From: an uncultured Alphaproteobacteria bacterium
Lineage (GTDB): Bacteria; Pseudomonadota; Alphaproteobacteria; UBA7879; UBA5542
Length of the DNA stretch: 35,069 nucleotides
Assembly (NCBI GenBank): GCA_903912365.1
Contig: CAIWGV010000036.1
Coordinates: 1-35,069 of the forward strand
Direction of reading: 5' to 3'
This document shows positions 1 to 9,371 of this stretch, piece after piece. Under the pieces are notes generated by a model. It did no database searches, was not told the DNA's origin, and was given only the letters and a program-made list of their open reading frames with translations. Position numbers and translations under genes: made by a program. How positions within the stretch are numbered: position 1 is the stretch's first letter; each line of letters starts with the position of its first letter.

Positions 1-190
1 CTTCCGGACAACGGACGTAACAGGACAAGTGGTTCTGCCGGAAGGAACAGAGATGGTAATGCCTGGAGACAACATTACGATGGAAGTGCAGCTTATTGCG
101 CCCATTGCGATGACAGAAGGGCTGCGGTTTGCGATCCGAGAGGGAGGCCGTACCGTAGGTGCTGGCGTCGTCTCTAAGATTATTGAGTAG
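1..190 (+). CDS. tuf: Elongation factor Tu, C-terminal fragment
   Basis: Only the last 62 codons lie in the window (reading from base 2, stop TAG at 188-190). They read as the third beta-barrel domain of EF-Tu: FRTTDVTG at the start, then MVMPGDN and the closing [17 protein letters not shown], which is typical of the family. EF-Tu carries aminoacyl-tRNA to the ribosome; this domain contacts the tRNA acceptor and T arms. The gene lies 32 bp upstream of rpsJ, so it is probably read into the S10 operon, as in many proteobacteria. The 5' part is outside the window. Confidence 0.97.
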   Translation, partial: FRTTDVTGQVVLPEGTEMVMPGDNITMEVQLIAPIAMTEGLRFAIREGGRTVGAGVVSKIIE

Positions 191-222
191 AGTTAGAAAT
201 ACGGGGATGAGGGTAGAGTAAA

Positions 223-531
223 ATGGAAGGACAGAAGATACGGATTCGATTGAGGGCCTATGACCATCGTATGTTGGATCAGTCCACTCATGAGATTGTG
301 GATACGGCGCGCCGTACAGGGGCGTTGGTGTGTGGTCCTATTCCTTTGCCCACAGCGATTCAGAAATTTACAGTGAATCGTGGCCCTCATATTGATAAGA
401 AGGCCCGGGAGCAATTTGAGATTAGAACGCATAAGCGCGTTTTGGATATTGTTGACTGGACGCCTCAGACGGTGGACGCTCTGATGAAATTAGAGCTGGC
501 TTCCGGTGTAGACGTTGAAATTAAGCTGTAG
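223..531 (+). CDS. rpsJ: 30S ribosomal protein S10 (NusE)
   Basis: 102 residues, about the usual length, and collinear with S10 throughout, including the GPIPLPT loop at residues 38-44. S10 sits in the head of the 30S subunit and, as NusE, joins NusB in transcription antitermination. The ATG follows a purine-rich stretch (GAGGGTAGAG) that can serve as ribosome binding site. It opens the S10 operon: rplC starts 12 bp after its stop. Confidence 0.98.
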   Translation: MEGQKIRIRLRAYDHRMLDQSTHEIVDTARRTGALVCGPIPLPTAIQKFTVNRGPHIDKKAREQFEIRTHKRVLDIVDWTPQTVDALMKLELASGVDVEIKL

Positions 532-543
532 GAGCATTTCTAA

Positions 544-1185
544 ATGAGAACCGGATTAGTGGCAGAAAAATTGGGAATGATGAGATTGTTCAATGAAAAA
601 GGTGAACACGTTCCTGTGACTGTTTTGAATGTAGATCATTGCCAGGTGGTGGGTCAAAAGACTCAAGAACTCAATGGTTATGAAGCTGTTCAGTTGGGCT
701 ATGGACAAGGGCGCGTTAAGTCTTTGAATAAGGCTCAGAAGGAATTTTATGCCAAGTTGAAGATTGAACCTAAGAAGGGAATGCAAGAGTTTCGCGTATC
801 TTCTGAAAATATTTTGGAGGTTGGATTAGAGCTTAAAGCAGATCACTTCCAGGTGGGTCAATTCATCGATGTGTGTGGAACGTCCATTGGTAAAGGATTT
901 GCCGGGGCTATGAAGCGTCACAACTTTGCAGGAAACCGAGCTTCTCATGGAGCTTCCGTGTGTCACCGCTCTTTAGGAGCTACGGGACAACGTCAGGATC
1001 CAGGAAAGGTCTTCAAAGGCAAAAAAATGGCTGGACATTTGGGCGCAGAAAGGGTAACTATTCAAAACCTTAAAGTTGTACAGATTGATGCAGAGCGTGG
1101 GCTTGTGTTTGTTCATGGGGCGATCCCCGGACACAAGGGCTCAAAAGTGCTCGTGCGAGATGCGATTAAGAAGCAAGGCAAATAG
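544..1185 (+). CDS. rplC: 50S ribosomal protein L3
   Basis: 213 residues. The core signature around residues 116-170 is present, with the [18 protein letters not shown] stretch that reaches towards the peptidyl transferase centre. The glutamines at 149-151 lie where PrmB methylates L3 in E. coli; whether that happens here is unknown. L3 is an early 23S rRNA-binding assembly protein. The ATG lies 12 bp after rpsJ, with GGAG in the gap. Confidence 0.98.
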   Translation: MRTGLVAEKLGMMRLFNEKGEHVPVTVLNVDHCQVVGQKTQELNGYEAVQLGYGQGRVKSLNKAQKEFYAKLKIEPKKGMQEFRVSSENILEVGLELKADHFQVGQFIDVCGTSIGKGFAGAMKRHNFAGNRASHGASVCHRSLGATGQRQDPGKVFKGKKMAGHLGAERVTIQNLKVVQIDAERGLVFVHGAIPGHKGSKVLVRDAIKKQGK

Positions 1186-1200
1186 AGTAAGGATTGTTCC

Positions 1201-1821
1201 ATGAAATGGGATGTTAGAAATTTAGAAAATGAAGTAGTTGGCAAGATCGACTTGCACCAAGATGTTTTTGGTGTGGCTGTTCGTCCTGACATTTTGCACC
1301 GTATGGTTCGCTGGCAGTTGGCGAAGGCACGGTCAGGAAACCACCAGACAAAAGAAATTTGGGCAGTGAGCGGAACTACAAAGAAGCCTTTTAAACAAAA
1401 AGGAACTGGTCGGGCCCGTCAAGGAAGCCTGAGAGGTCCTCATATGAGGGGTGGAGCTGTAGTGTTTGGTCCTCATAAAAGAGATCATAGTTTTGATCTT
1501 CCAAAGAAAGTTCGCAAACTAGCCTTGAAAACAGCTTTGGCTTCCAAATTTGCGGAAGGAAAGCTTGTCATTCTTGATACGTTTGCTCTTGAGCAAGCGA
1601 AGGCTAAGTTCTTGTCTGGTCGCATTGAGAAAAATGGTTGGGTAAAGCCTCTCTTTATTGATGGGACAGAGCTCAATATAAACTTTTCAAGAGCGGCAGG
1701 AAATTTGGAAAATGTACATCTTTTGCCACAGCAAGGGGCAAACGTGCAAAGCATTTTGAAATGTAGCACGTTGATTTTGTCCAAGGATGCTGTTCAACAT
1801 TTAGAGGCGCGACTCGCATGA
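1201..1821 (+). CDS. rplD: 50S ribosomal protein L4
   Basis: 206 residues. The basic extended loop that lines the exit tunnel is seen at residues 59-97 (KKPFKQKGTGRARQGS and GGAVVFGP). In E. coli L4 also represses its own S10 operon; no S10-type leader could be assessed here because the region upstream of rpsJ is the tuf gene. The stop overlaps the rplW start in an ATGA arrangement (1818-1821), which implies translational coupling. Confidence 0.98.
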   Translation: MKWDVRNLENEVVGKIDLHQDVFGVAVRPDILHRMVRWQLAKARSGNHQTKEIWAVSGTTKKPFKQKGTGRARQGSLRGPHMRGGAVVFGPHKRDHSFDLPKKVRKLALKTALASKFAEGKLVILDTFALEQAKAKFLSGRIEKNGWVKPLFIDGTELNINFSRAAGNLENVHLLPQQGANVQSILKCSTLILSKDAVQHLEARLA

Positions 1822-2132
1822 AACCCGTAGAGAAAAAGAAACCTACTTTGAGGGCTTATGATGTTATCCGTAATCCTTTGGTTACGGAGAAAGCAACAAA
1901 TTTGACTCAATTTAATCAGTACAGCTTTAAAGTATTGAACGAAGCTACAAAACCAGAAATCAAGCGAGCTGTCGAGCAGCTTTTTAAGGTAGATGTGCTT
2001 GCGGTGAATACAGCTGTTGTTAAAGGTAAGAAAAAAATATTTAAAGGCCGTCGCGGACAGCGTTCTGACTATAAGAAAGCCATTGTTCGTCTTAAAGCCG
2101 GCCAAACTCTTGATATAAGTGTAGGAATCTAA
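1818..2132 (+). CDS. rplW: 50S ribosomal protein L23
   Basis: 104 residues, usual length. The diagnostic N-terminal motif ([12 protein letters not shown], residues 15-26) and the basic loop [14 protein letters not shown] are present. L23 lies at the tunnel exit and docks signal recognition particle and trigger factor. The start overlaps the end of rplD by four bases; rplB follows after 2 bp. Confidence 0.98.
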   Translation: MKPVEKKKPTLRAYDVIRNPLVTEKATNLTQFNQYSFKVLNEATKPEIKRAVEQLFKVDVLAVNTAVVKGKKKIFKGRRGQRSDYKKAIVRLKAGQTLDISVGI

Positions 2133-2134
2133 TT

Positions 2135-2950
2135 ATGGCATTAAAAACCTTTAATCCTGTAACTCCTTCAACGCGCCAATTGGTGCAGGTGGACCGCTCT
2201 GATCTCTGGAAGGGGAAGCCTCTTAAAGCGTTGACCGTGGGTCAATCTAAAACGGGTGGACGGAATAATAACGGTCGTATTACCTCCCGTCGTATGGGTG
2301 GGGGACACAAGCAGTCTTACCGTATTATTGATTTTAAACGGCAGAAGTTTGATGTGCCGGCAATCGTGGAGCGCATTGAATACGATCCGAACAGAACATG
2401 CCATATCGCCTTGATTCGTTATGAAGATGGGGTTTTGGCATACATTCTTGCGCCGCAACGATTGGCAGTGGGGGATACAGTTGTATCCGGAACATCTGCG
2501 GACATTAAGCCAGGGAATGCATTGCCTCTTTCTAGTATCCCTATGGGAACAATCGTCCACAATGTGGAGATGAAAGTTGGAAAAGGGGGGCAAATCGCCC
2601 GCTCTGCAGGAACTTACGTCCAGTACGTAGGTCGTGATACGGGATATGCTTTGTTGCGACTGAGTTCCGGGGAAGTGCGCATGGTGCGCCTGGAATGTAT
2701 GGCAACAATTGGAGCTGTTTCAAATCCAGATCAAAAGAACATAAACCTTGGGAAGGCTGGTCGGAGTCGTTGGCTGGGAATTAGACCTTCTGTTCGTGGT
2801 ATTGCCATGAACCCTGTGGATCACCCTCATGGAGGACGTACAAACGGTGGTCGTCATCCGGTGACGCCGTGGGGTCAGCATACGAAGGGTAAGAAGACAC
2901 GTAAAAATAAGACCTCTGAGAAGTGGGTCGTTAGTCGTCGAAAGAAGTAA
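2135..2950 (+). CDS. rplB: 50S ribosomal protein L2
   Basis: 271 residues, full length. The peptidyl-transferase-associated motif NPVDHPHGG is at 226-234, with His230 matching the conserved E. coli His229. The segment after it reads [18 protein letters not shown], slightly unlike the common GGEG.. form but within family variation. L2 bridges the subunits and is needed for subunit association. The ATG lies 2 bp after rplW. Confidence 0.98.
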   Translation: MALKTFNPVTPSTRQLVQVDRSDLWKGKPLKALTVGQSKTGGRNNNGRITSRRMGGGHKQSYRIIDFKRQKFDVPAIVERIEYDPNRTCHIALIRYEDGVLAYILAPQRLAVGDTVVSGTSADIKPGNALPLSSIPMGTIVHNVEMKVGKGGQIARSAGTYVQYVGRDTGYALLRLSSGEVRMVRLECMATIGAVSNPDQKNINLGKAGRSRWLGIRPSVRGIAMNPVDHPHGGRTNGGRHPVTPWGQHTKGKKTRKNKTSEKWVVSRRKK

Positions 2951-2961
2951 GGAGTAGTTAA

Positions 2962-3246
2962 GTGGCACGTTCAGTTTGGAAAGGTCCTTTTGTTGATGGA
3001 TATCTGTTAAAGAAAGCAGAAGCCGTCATGAATTCGGGCCGCAAAGATGTGGTGAAGACCTGGTCTCGGAGATCAACAATTCTGCCTCAGTTCGTTGGCG
3101 TTACATTTGGCGTCCACAATGGTCATAAGTTTATTCCTGTGTTTGTGACAGAGAACATGATTGGACATAAGTTGGGGGAATTTTCTCCAACGCGTACGTT
3201 CCATGGACACTCTGGCGATAAAAAAGCGCAAAAAGGATCCAAATAA
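2962..3246 (+). CDS. rpsS: 30S ribosomal protein S19
   Basis: 94 residues from a GTG start with AAGGAG just upstream (2949-2954). The family core is visible: [15 protein letters not shown] near the N-terminus and the [23 protein letters not shown] region. S19 forms a complex with S13 in the 30S head near the A-site tRNA. The stop shares its last base with the rplV start (TAATG at 3244-3248), so the two are probably coupled. Confidence 0.98.
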   Translation: MARSVWKGPFVDGYLLKKAEAVMNSGRKDVVKTWSRRSTILPQFVGVTFGVHNGHKFIPVFVTENMIGHKLGEFSPTRTFHGHSGDKKAQKGSK

Positions 3247-3626
3247 TGAGTAAAAAAGCATTGCCGAGACAACTGTCTGATTTTGAGGCCATAGCATCCG
3301 CTAAGGCAATTCGGGTATCCCCTCAGAAGCTTAATCTAGTGGCAGGACTTATCCGAAATAAGTCTGTAAGTGAAGCTATGGCGCAACTAACTTTCTCTAA
3401 GAAGCGTATTTCTGGAGAGGTAAAGAAGATCCTCATGTCTGCTATCGCGAATGCAGAAAACAACCACCATTTGGATGTGGATCGTCTCTATGTTTCTGAA
3501 GTTAATGTGGGGAAAGCCCTTATTATGAAAAGATTTATGCCTCGGGCAAAAGGAAGGGGTGTTCGCATTGTGAAACCTTTCAGTAATTTGAAAATTATCG
3601 TACAGCAACGTGAGGAGACACTCTAA
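3246..3626 (+). CDS. rplV: 50S ribosomal protein L22
   Basis: 126 residues. The long beta-hairpin that lines the exit tunnel is seen near the C-terminus ([20 protein letters not shown]). The N-terminus is slightly longer than in E. coli, as is common in Alphaproteobacteria. Both ends overlap the neighbours in TAATG junctions, with rpsS upstream and rpsC downstream. Confidence 0.98.
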   Translation: MSKKALPRQLSDFEAIASAKAIRVSPQKLNLVAGLIRNKSVSEAMAQLTFSKKRISGEVKKILMSAIANAENNHHLDVDRLYVSEVNVGKALIMKRFMPRAKGRGVRIVKPFSNLKIIVQQREETL

Positions 3627-4303
3627 TGGGTCAAAAAGTCAATCCAATATCTTTACGGTTAAACGTAAACAGGACGTGGGATTCCCGCTGGTATGCTGAC
3701 CGTGATTATGGAACCTACTTGCTGCAAGATATTAAAATGCGCGCATTTATTTTTGAGAAATTAAAGCAGTCCGCAGTTTCTAAGGTTGTCATTGAGCGCC
3801 CTAACAAAAAGGCCCGTATCACCATTTACTCGGCGCGTCCTGGGATGATTATCGGAAAAAAAGGAACGGACATCGATAAACTTAAGTCTGATCTTGGAAA
3901 AATTTCCGGATCTGAGGTGACGCTGAATATTCTTGAAGTTAGAAAGCCAGAGTTGGACTCGAAGCTTGTGGCGGATTCTATTGCGCAACAGCTGGAGCGC
4001 CGGGTTTCTTTCCGTCGAGCCATGAAGAAGGCTGTTAACTCAGCTTTGAAGTTAGGGGCTTTAGGGATTCGGATCAATTGCTCTGGCCGTCTGGGCGGTA
4101 GTGAAATCGCTCGTATGGAATGGTACCGGGAAGGACGTGTCCCTTTGCACACATTAAGAGCTGATATTGACTATGGTGTATCAACAGCCTTTACGACGTA
4201 CGGAACTTGTGGTATTAAGGTATGGATTTTTAAAGGTGAAATCATGGAACATGATCCTATGGCTCAGGATCGTCGTGTTCGTGAAAATGCTGTTAATAGA
4301 TAA
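3626..4303 (+). CDS. rpsC: 30S ribosomal protein S3
   Basis: 225 residues. An N-terminal KH domain carries the IIGKKG signature (residues 75-80), and the C-terminal S3 domain has [11 protein letters not shown] and the [17 protein letters not shown] motif. S3 lines the mRNA entry channel together with S4 and S5. It starts on the last base of the rplV stop codon. Confidence 0.98.
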   Translation: MGQKVNPISLRLNVNRTWDSRWYADRDYGTYLLQDIKMRAFIFEKLKQSAVSKVVIERPNKKARITIYSARPGMIIGKKGTDIDKLKSDLGKISGSEVTLNILEVRKPELDSKLVADSIAQQLERRVSFRRAMKKAVNSALKLGALGIRINCSGRLGGSEIARMEWYREGRVPLHTLRADIDYGVSTAFTTYGTCGIKVWIFKGEIMEHDPMAQDRRVRENAVNR

Positions 4304-4318
4304 AGTTAGGGTAAGATT

Positions 4319-4729
4319 ATGTTAGCGCCAAAGCGTACAAAATATAGAAAAGCATTTAAAGGCCGCATTCATGGGATGGCGAAAAGTGCGACAACTGTAG
4401 ACTTTGGGAGCTATGGACTGAAGGCGTTGACAGCAGATCGCGTAACGGCGCGTCAGATTGAAGCCGCCCGCCGTGCTATTACCCGTGAATTAAAGCGTGT
4501 GGGGCGTGTATTCATCCGGATTTTTCCAGATGTTCCTGTTTCTCAAAAGCCCGCAGAAGTGCGTATGGGTAAAGGAAAAGGGTCCCCTGAGTTTTGGGCT
4601 TGTCGTGTAAAGCCTGGTAAAGTCATGTTTGAGATTGATGGTGTTGATGAGGAATTGGCCCGTTCTGCTTGCCGATTGGCAGCAGCGAAGCTTCCTGTTC
4701 AAACCAAGTTTGTGACCCGTTTAAAGTAA
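4319..4729 (+). CDS. rplP: 50S ribosomal protein L16
   Basis: 136 residues, the usual bacterial length. It begins [16 protein letters not shown], typical of L16, and has the central [20 protein letters not shown] loop. L16 contacts the A-site tRNA elbow and is a late assembly protein. The ATG is 15 bp after rpsC, with TTAGGGTAAG upstream acting as a plausible ribosome binding site. Confidence 0.98.
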   Translation: MLAPKRTKYRKAFKGRIHGMAKSATTVDFGSYGLKALTADRVTARQIEAARRAITRELKRVGRVFIRIFPDVPVSQKPAEVRMGKGKGSPEFWACRVKPGKVMFEIDGVDEELARSACRLAAAKLPVQTKFVTRLK

Positions 4730-4738
4730 GAGTTGAAA

Positions 4739-4945
4739 ATGAAAACAAAAGAACTTCGGACAAAAAAGACAGAAGATTTAAAAACATTGGTTTTTGATCT
4801 TAAGAAAGAGTCTCTTAATCTTCGTTTTCAGAAGACCACGGGTCAACTGTTGAATACCTCTAGAGTAAGAGAAGTGCGGCGTACCATCGCTCGCGCAAAG
4901 ACATTGTTGTCGCAAGAAGTTAACGCAAAAGCAGCGAAAAGGTAA
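4739..4945 (+). CDS. rpmC: 50S ribosomal protein L29
   Basis: 68 residues, starting MKTKELRTKKTEDL. An in-frame TTG at 4733 would add two residues, but the ATG at 4739 is preferred: AAGAG (4728-4732) sits 6 bases upstream of it and the family starts this way. L29 is a small two-helix protein beside L23 at the tunnel exit. rpsQ follows 7 bp later. Confidence 0.95.
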   Translation: MKTKELRTKKTEDLKTLVFDLKKESLNLRFQKTTGQLLNTSRVREVRRTIARAKTLLSQEVNAKAAKR

Positions 4946-4952
4946 GGATTAA

Positions 4953-5198
4953 ATGCCCCGTCGTATATTACAAGGTGTTGTTGTTAGTGATAAGTGTGAG
5001 AAGACCCTTATCGTGAAGGTTGATCGTCGCATTATGCATCCCGTGTATAAGAAGTATGTGACAAAGTCAAAGAAATATGCAGCTCATGATGAGGTCAATG
5101 CTTTTAAAGAAGGGCAGTTGGTTCGTATTCAAGAGTGTCGTCCGATTTCCAAACGTAAGCGTTGGGAGGTCCTGAGTGCCGCCGAGAAACAATCTTAA
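4953..5198 (+). CDS. rpsQ: 30S ribosomal protein S17
   Basis: 81 residues, the usual length. The OB-fold protein shows [19 protein letters not shown] at the N-terminus and the [27 protein letters not shown] signature. S17 is a primary 16S rRNA binder in the 30S body. The start codon follows AAGGATTAA immediately after rpmC. Confidence 0.98.
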   Translation: MPRRILQGVVVSDKCEKTLIVKVDRRIMHPVYKKYVTKSKKYAAHDEVNAFKEGQLVRIQECRPISKRKRWEVLSAAEKQS

Positions 5199-5214
5199 AA
5201 ATTAGGAAACCACT

Positions 5215-5583
5215 ATGATTCAAATGCAAACAAACCTACAGGTGGCCGACAACTCTGGAGCTCGGCGCGTGCAGTGTATTAAGGTTTTGGGAGGCTCCAA
5301 GCGCAGAACAGCGTCCATTGGGGACATTATTGTTGTGAGCGTGAAAGAAGCCATTCCTCGTGGAAAGGTAACTAAGGGAAGCGTTCACAAGGCGGTGATT
5401 GTTCGTACGGCAAAGGGAATCTCTCGGAATGATGGATCAAAAATTTCCTTTGATGATAATGCGGCCGTACTACTCAATAACCAGGGTGAGCCCATTGGAA
5501 CGCGTATTTTTGGTCCAGTTACCCGTGAGCTGAGGGCTAAAAACTTTATGAAAATTATTTCTTTGGCACCGGAGGTCTTGTAA
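5215..5583 (+). CDS. rplN: 50S ribosomal protein L14
   Basis: 122 residues, exactly the usual length. It starts [19 protein letters not shown], the typical L14 opening, and keeps the [18 protein letters not shown] and [11 protein letters not shown] segments. L14 lies at the subunit interface, where RsfS binds it. In many bacteria it heads the spc operon; here there is no obvious promoter in the 16-bp gap after rpsQ, so S10 and spc genes are probably one transcript. Confidence 0.98.
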   Translation: MIQMQTNLQVADNSGARRVQCIKVLGGSKRRTASIGDIIVVSVKEAIPRGKVTKGSVHKAVIVRTAKGISRNDGSKISFDDNAAVLLNNQGEPIGTRIFGPVTRELRAKNFMKIISLAPEVL

Positions 5584-5585
5584 AA

Positions 5586-5909
5586 ATGGTTAAACACTTC
5601 CATATAAAGAAGGGCGACAAGGTTATTGTAACCACAGGTCAGCACAAGGGGAAGCAGGGCGATGTCCTGAAAATTCTTCGTGAAGAGAATCGGGTTTTGG
5701 TTCAAGGGGTGAATATGGTTACGCGGCATTTAAAGCCCAGCGCCCAACATCCTGAAGGCATTGTAAAGAAAGAGGCCTCTATTCATGTTTCAAATTTGGC
5801 GCATGTGGACGGCGAATCAGGAAGGCCTAGTCGTATGGGAATTAAAATCCTGGAAGATGGGCAAAAAGTAAGAGTTTTGAAACGGTCTGGAAAGCAGATT
5901 GGTAACTAA
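5586..5909 (+). CDS. rplX: 50S ribosomal protein L24
   Basis: 107 residues. A KOW motif occupies residues 6-40 (KKGDKVIVTTGQHKGKQGDV). L24 initiates 50S assembly and ends up near the tunnel exit. The ATG begins 2 bp after the rplN stop, and the ribosome binding site (GGAGGTC) lies inside the end of rplN. Confidence 0.98.
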   Translation: MVKHFHIKKGDKVIVTTGQHKGKQGDVLKILREENRVLVQGVNMVTRHLKPSAQHPEGIVKKEASIHVSNLAHVDGESGRPSRMGIKILEDGQKVRVLKRSGKQIGN

Positions 5910-5928
5910 TAGGGAAGAGAGTTTTTAA

Positions 5929-6468
5929 ATGGCGCGGCTTCGTGAAGTTTATAATGGTACTTTGAAGAGTGAACTTATTAAGAAGTTCAACTATAAGAGT
6001 CCTATGGAAGCCCCTCGGCTTCAAAAAATCGTTTTGAATATGGGTCTCGGTGATGCGGCCCGTGATAGCAAAAAAGTAACAGCAGCGGCTGTTGAGATGG
6101 GTATTATTGCTGGACAAAAGCCCATCGTAACAAAGGCGCGCACATCCATTGCAGGATTTAAGCTTCGCGAGGGAATGGATCTTGGGATCAAGGTTACTCT
6201 CCGTGGAGAGCAAATGTACGAATTTTTGGATCGTTTGGTAACGATTGCCCTTCCTCGAGTTCGCGACTTCCGAGGAGTTTCTGCTCGTAGTTTTGATGGG
6301 CGTGGGAACTATTCTTTGGGTATTAAGGAGCAAATCGTTTTTCCTGAAATAGATTACGACAAGATTGATCAGATTCGGGGACTTGACGTGGTTATTGTGA
6401 CCACAGCGAAATCAAATGCGGAAGCACAAGAGCTCTTAAAGGGCCTTGGCATGCCTTTTACAAATTAG
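5929..6468 (+). CDS. rplE: 50S ribosomal protein L5
   Basis: 179 residues. All family blocks are present: [15 protein letters not shown], the [10 protein letters not shown] segment, the [16 protein letters not shown] helix and [20 protein letters not shown]5 binds 5S rRNA and contacts P-site tRNA. The ATG follows GGGAAGAG in the 19-bp gap after rplX. Confidence 0.98.
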   Translation: MARLREVYNGTLKSELIKKFNYKSPMEAPRLQKIVLNMGLGDAARDSKKVTAAAVEMGIIAGQKPIVTKARTSIAGFKLREGMDLGIKVTLRGEQMYEFLDRLVTIALPRVRDFRGVSARSFDGRGNYSLGIKEQIVFPEIDYDKIDQIRGLDVVIVTTAKSNAEAQELLKGLGMPFTN

Positions 6469-6477
6469 GAGAGATGA

Positions 6478-6783
6478 ATGGCTAAGAAGAGTGCTATTGA
6501 AAATAATAACAAAAAGCGTGAGCTGACAAAGAAATTTTCTAAGAAAAGAGCTGCGTTGAAGGCTGTTGTGCAAAATCGTTCTTTGTCGGTGGATGAGCAT
6601 TTTGTAGCGGCTCTGAAGTTGGCGGCTCTTCCTCGGAATGGCTCTGCTACACGGATTCGAAATCGATGTGCTTTGTCAGGGCGTCCTCGCGGTTATTATC
6701 GCAAACTCGGACTCTCTCGTATTGCGCTTCGGGATTTAGCGGCCTCTGGAATGATTCCAGGGATGACGAAATCAAGTTGGTAA
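6478..6783 (+). CDS. rpsN: 30S ribosomal protein S14, zinc-independent form
   Basis: 101 residues, the long form. It lacks the CxxC pairs of the short zinc-binding S14 and ends with the conserved [19 protein letters not shown] segment and [13 protein letters not shown]14 sits in the 30S head near S3, S10 and S19. AGGAGAGATGA directly upstream gives a strong ribosome binding site. Confidence 0.98.
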   Translation: MAKKSAIENNNKKRELTKKFSKKRAALKAVVQNRSLSVDEHFVAALKLAALPRNGSATRIRNRCALSGRPRGYYRKLGLSRIALRDLAASGMIPGMTKSSW

Positions 6784-6795
6784 AGGATTAATAAA

Positions 6796-7194
6796 ATGAC
6801 AATGACAGACCCGATCGCAGATTTGATCACGCGGATTCGAAATGCCCAGCGTGTTGGCAAGGCAACAACAACGTGTCTTTTTTCAAAACTGGGGCTTAAT
6901 GTTCTTGAAGTTTTGAAGGATGAAGGATACATTCGTGCTTATAAAGTCCAGCCCGTTCGCGAAGGTATTTCAGAGATCATTGTGGATTTGAAATATTTTG
7001 AAGGAGCTCCTGCTATCAATACCATTAAGAAGGTGTCAAAGCCTGGTCGTCGTACTTATTCCTCCATTGGAAAAGTTCCTCGGGTTTATAATGGGTTGGG
7101 GATCTCTATTTTGTCTACATCGAAGGGTGTTGTGTCCGATGCTCGCGCCAAAGACCTGAATGTTGGTGGCGAAGTTTTGTGTCAGGTGTTTTAG
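6796..7194 (+). CDS. rpsH: 30S ribosomal protein S8
   Basis: 132 residues, beginning MTMTDPIADLITRIRNAQ, a clear S8 opening, and ending with the conserved STSKGVVSDARAKDLNVGGEVLC segment. S8 binds 16S rRNA helix 21 and, in E. coli, represses the spc operon by binding a mimic at the rplE start; no such mimic was evaluated here. AAAGGATTAATAAA precedes the ATG. Confidence 0.98.
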   Translation: MTMTDPIADLITRIRNAQRVGKATTTCLFSKLGLNVLEVLKDEGYIRAYKVQPVREGISEIIVDLKYFEGAPAINTIKKVSKPGRRTYSSIGKVPRVYNGLGISILSTSKGVVSDARAKDLNVGGEVLCQVF

Positions 7195-7210
7195 TAGGTA
7201 AGGAATTAAA

Positions 7211-7744
7211 ATGTCACGTATTGGAAAGCATCCTGTAAAAATTCCCGCCGGCGTTACGGTTGAGTTGAAAGAAAACTCTATCAAAGCAAAAGGGAAATTA
7301 GGGGAATTAAATTTTAACGCATCTGATGCGGTGGTTCTATCTTTGGAAAATAACGAAGTGGTTGTAACTCCAAGAGATGAGAGTCAGCGGTCTCGTATGC
7401 AATGGGGAACCGTACGGAATATCGTACGGAATCTGGTTGAGGGTGTGGATCAAGGATTCACTATCAATCTAGAAATTTCTGGAGTTGGATATAAGGCAGC
7501 TATGCAAGGGGATGATTTGGTCATGCAGCTTGGATTTAGCCACGAAGTGCGCTATAAGATTCCTCAAGGAATTCATGTGAAGTGTGAGAAACCTACGGCC
7601 ATCTCTGTGCACGGGGCGGATCGCCAGTTGGTGGGCCAGGTAGCGGCAGAGATTAGAGGGTACAAAAAACCAGAGCCATATAAGGGTAAGGGAATTATGT
7701 ACGAGAATGAAAAGATCGTTCGCAAAGAAGGAAAGAAGAAGTAA
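7211..7744 (+). CDS. rplF: 50S ribosomal protein L6
   Basis: 177 residues with the two tandem L6 domains. The C-terminal signature [24 protein letters not shown] is present. L6 lies near the factor-binding site by the sarcin-ricin loop. The start follows GTAAGGAATTAAA after rpsH, and rplR begins 2 bp after the stop. Confidence 0.98.
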   Translation: MSRIGKHPVKIPAGVTVELKENSIKAKGKLGELNFNASDAVVLSLENNEVVVTPRDESQRSRMQWGTVRNIVRNLVEGVDQGFTINLEISGVGYKAAMQGDDLVMQLGFSHEVRYKIPQGIHVKCEKPTAISVHGADRQLVGQVAAEIRGYKKPEPYKGKGIMYENEKIVRKEGKKK

Positions 7745-7746
7745 AA

Positions 7747-8112
7747 ATGGCTGATAGAAAGGAATTGCTGCAACGTCGCCGGTATCGTACGCGACTTAAT
7801 CTGAAGAAGCTGGCAAAGACGCCTAAGCCGCGTCTGTCTGTTTTTAGATCAAACTTTCACATCTATGCGCAGCTTATAGATGATCAGCAGGGCCTTACAC
7901 TGGCATCTGCTTCTTCTCTGGATAAAGAACTCAGGGGGCAAGTTAAGAAAGGCTGGGATGTAGCGGCGGCTGAACTTGTTGGAAAAGTAATTGCGGAAAA
8001 GGCTGAGAAGATAGGGGTAAAGGTCGTTCTTTTTGATCGAGGACCCTATATATATCACGGTCGTATAAAGGCTTTAGCCACGGGTGCTCGAGCTGGCGGA
8101 TTAGAATTTTAA
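7747..8112 (+). CDS. rplR: 50S ribosomal protein L18
   Basis: 121 residues. It has the basic N-terminus, the [19 protein letters not shown] core and the closing [27 protein letters not shown]18 binds 5S rRNA in the central protuberance with L5 and L25. It begins 2 bp after rplF, and its ribosome binding site is inside the lysine-rich end of that gene. Confidence 0.98.
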   Translation: MADRKELLQRRRYRTRLNLKKLAKTPKPRLSVFRSNFHIYAQLIDDQQGLTLASASSLDKELRGQVKKGWDVAAAELVGKVIAEKAEKIGVKVVLFDRGPYIYHGRIKALATGARAGGLEF

Positions 8113-8124
8113 GGATAAAAAAAG

Positions 8125-8691
8125 ATGGCACGTCAAAAAGTAGAACGGACACAAGACTCAGGCTTTATCGACAAGCTCGTTAGCATTAATCGTGTGGCGA
8201 AGGTGGTTAAGGGAGGAAAAAACTTCTCCTTTTCAGCTCTTGTTGTGGCGGGTGATGGAAAAGGTCGTGTTGGGTGTGGTCTTGGAAAGGCGCGGGAAGT
8301 TCCTGATGCCATCCGGAAAGCCACAGAACAAGCACAGCGTAAAATGATTCGGGTTCCTCTTAGGGAAGGTAGAACAATTCACCATGATATTCTGGGTCAT
8401 TTTGGGGCAGGGCGGGTTGTAATTCGTTCAGCGCCAGCGGGAACCGGAATCAAGGCCGGTGGACCTATGCGTGCGGTATTCGAAGTATTAGGAATTCATG
8501 ACGTTGTGGCCAAGTCTGTTGGGTCAACAAACCCTCACAATATGGTAAAGGCAACTTTTGATGCGTTGATGAAGGCGACTTCCCCACGCCAAGTGGCGGC
8601 TCGTCGGAACAAGAAACTCTCAGATATCATTGGCCGTCGTGAAGAAAAAGTATTAGTTGCGGTTTCTGAAGGAGAAGGGTCCCATGAGTAA
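8125..8691 (+). CDS. rpsE: 30S ribosomal protein S5
   Basis: 188 residues. The N-terminal double-stranded-RNA-binding fold is visible ([19 protein letters not shown], then [17 protein letters not shown]), followed by the C-terminal domain with [21 protein letters not shown]5 helps form the mRNA entry site and affects decoding accuracy. Its last 8 bases overlap rpmD. Confidence 0.98.
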   Translation: MARQKVERTQDSGFIDKLVSINRVAKVVKGGKNFSFSALVVAGDGKGRVGCGLGKAREVPDAIRKATEQAQRKMIRVPLREGRTIHHDILGHFGAGRVVIRSAPAGTGIKAGGPMRAVFEVLGIHDVVAKSVGSTNPHNMVKATFDALMKATSPRQVAARRNKKLSDIIGRREEKVLVAVSEGEGSHE

Positions 8692-8869
8692 GAAAACAGT
8701 TACAGTTCAGCAAATTGGAAGCCCTATTCGCCGTAAGGATTATCAGGCACTGTGCTTGAAGGGCCTAGGGCTGGGAAAAATGAATCGCGTTCGGGTTTTG
8801 GAAGATACCCCCTCCGTTCGTGGCATGATCGACAGAGTTAAACATTTAGTAGAGATTAAGAGTATATAA
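8684..8869 (+). CDS. rpmD: 50S ribosomal protein L30
   Basis: 61 residues, starting [18 protein letters not shown]. The ATG at 8684 is chosen over an in-frame ATG at 8657 because it gives the usual L30 length and has GGAGAAGGG 6-14 bases upstream. The start overlaps the rpsE stop by 8 bases. The core [22 protein letters not shown] is typical. rplO begins on the next base after its stop. Confidence 0.97.
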   Translation: MSKKTVTVQQIGSPIRRKDYQALCLKGLGLGKMNRVRVLEDTPSVRGMIDRVKHLVEIKSI

Positions 8870-9352
8870 ATGCAGTTAAATCAATTAAGAGATAATCCTG
8901 GATCCAGTCAAGCCCGTAAGCGCCGCGGACGGGGTATTGGTTCTGGTTTGGGAAAAACATCTGGACACGGGCAAAAAGGACAGAAATCAAGAACCGGTGT
9001 GGCTATCAAGGCATTTGAAGGAGGGCAGATGCCCTTGCAGATGCGCTTTCCAAAGCGAGGATTTAAGCGCGGGTTTGCCAAAAATTTCGACGTTATTCTT
9101 AACTTGGGTCGGATTCAAAAACTTATAGATTTAAATAAAATTGAGGCTACTGAGGTGGTTTCAGGAGCTGTCTTGGCTCGCGTTGGACTGATTCCGAAGG
9201 AAACTTCTATAGTTCGATTGCTTGGCAAAGGTGAAATTAAAGCAGGTATTAAAATAGAAGTTTCTTATGCCTCTGAAGGAGCGGTGCAAGCTGTTCAAAA
9301 AGCAGGCGGAGAAGTAATTATAAAAGAAAAGAAACAGCCTAAGACGGTATAA
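8870..9352 (+). CDS. rplO: 50S ribosomal protein L15
   Basis: 160 residues. The glycine-rich N-terminus (RKRRGRGIGSGLGKTSGHGQ) threads into 23S rRNA in this family, and FEGGQMPLQMRFPKRGF follows. The C-terminus has the globular part with VSYASEGAVQAVQKAGG. It abuts rpmD with no gap and is followed by secY 19 bp later. Confidence 0.98.
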   Translation: MQLNQLRDNPGSSQARKRRGRGIGSGLGKTSGHGQKGQKSRTGVAIKAFEGGQMPLQMRFPKRGFKRGFAKNFDVILNLGRIQKLIDLNKIEATEVVSGAVLARVGLIPKETSIVRLLGKGEIKAGIKIEVSYASEGAVQAVQKAGGEVIIKEKKQPKTV

Positions 9353-9371
9353 TTAACTTTAAGGGTTTAGA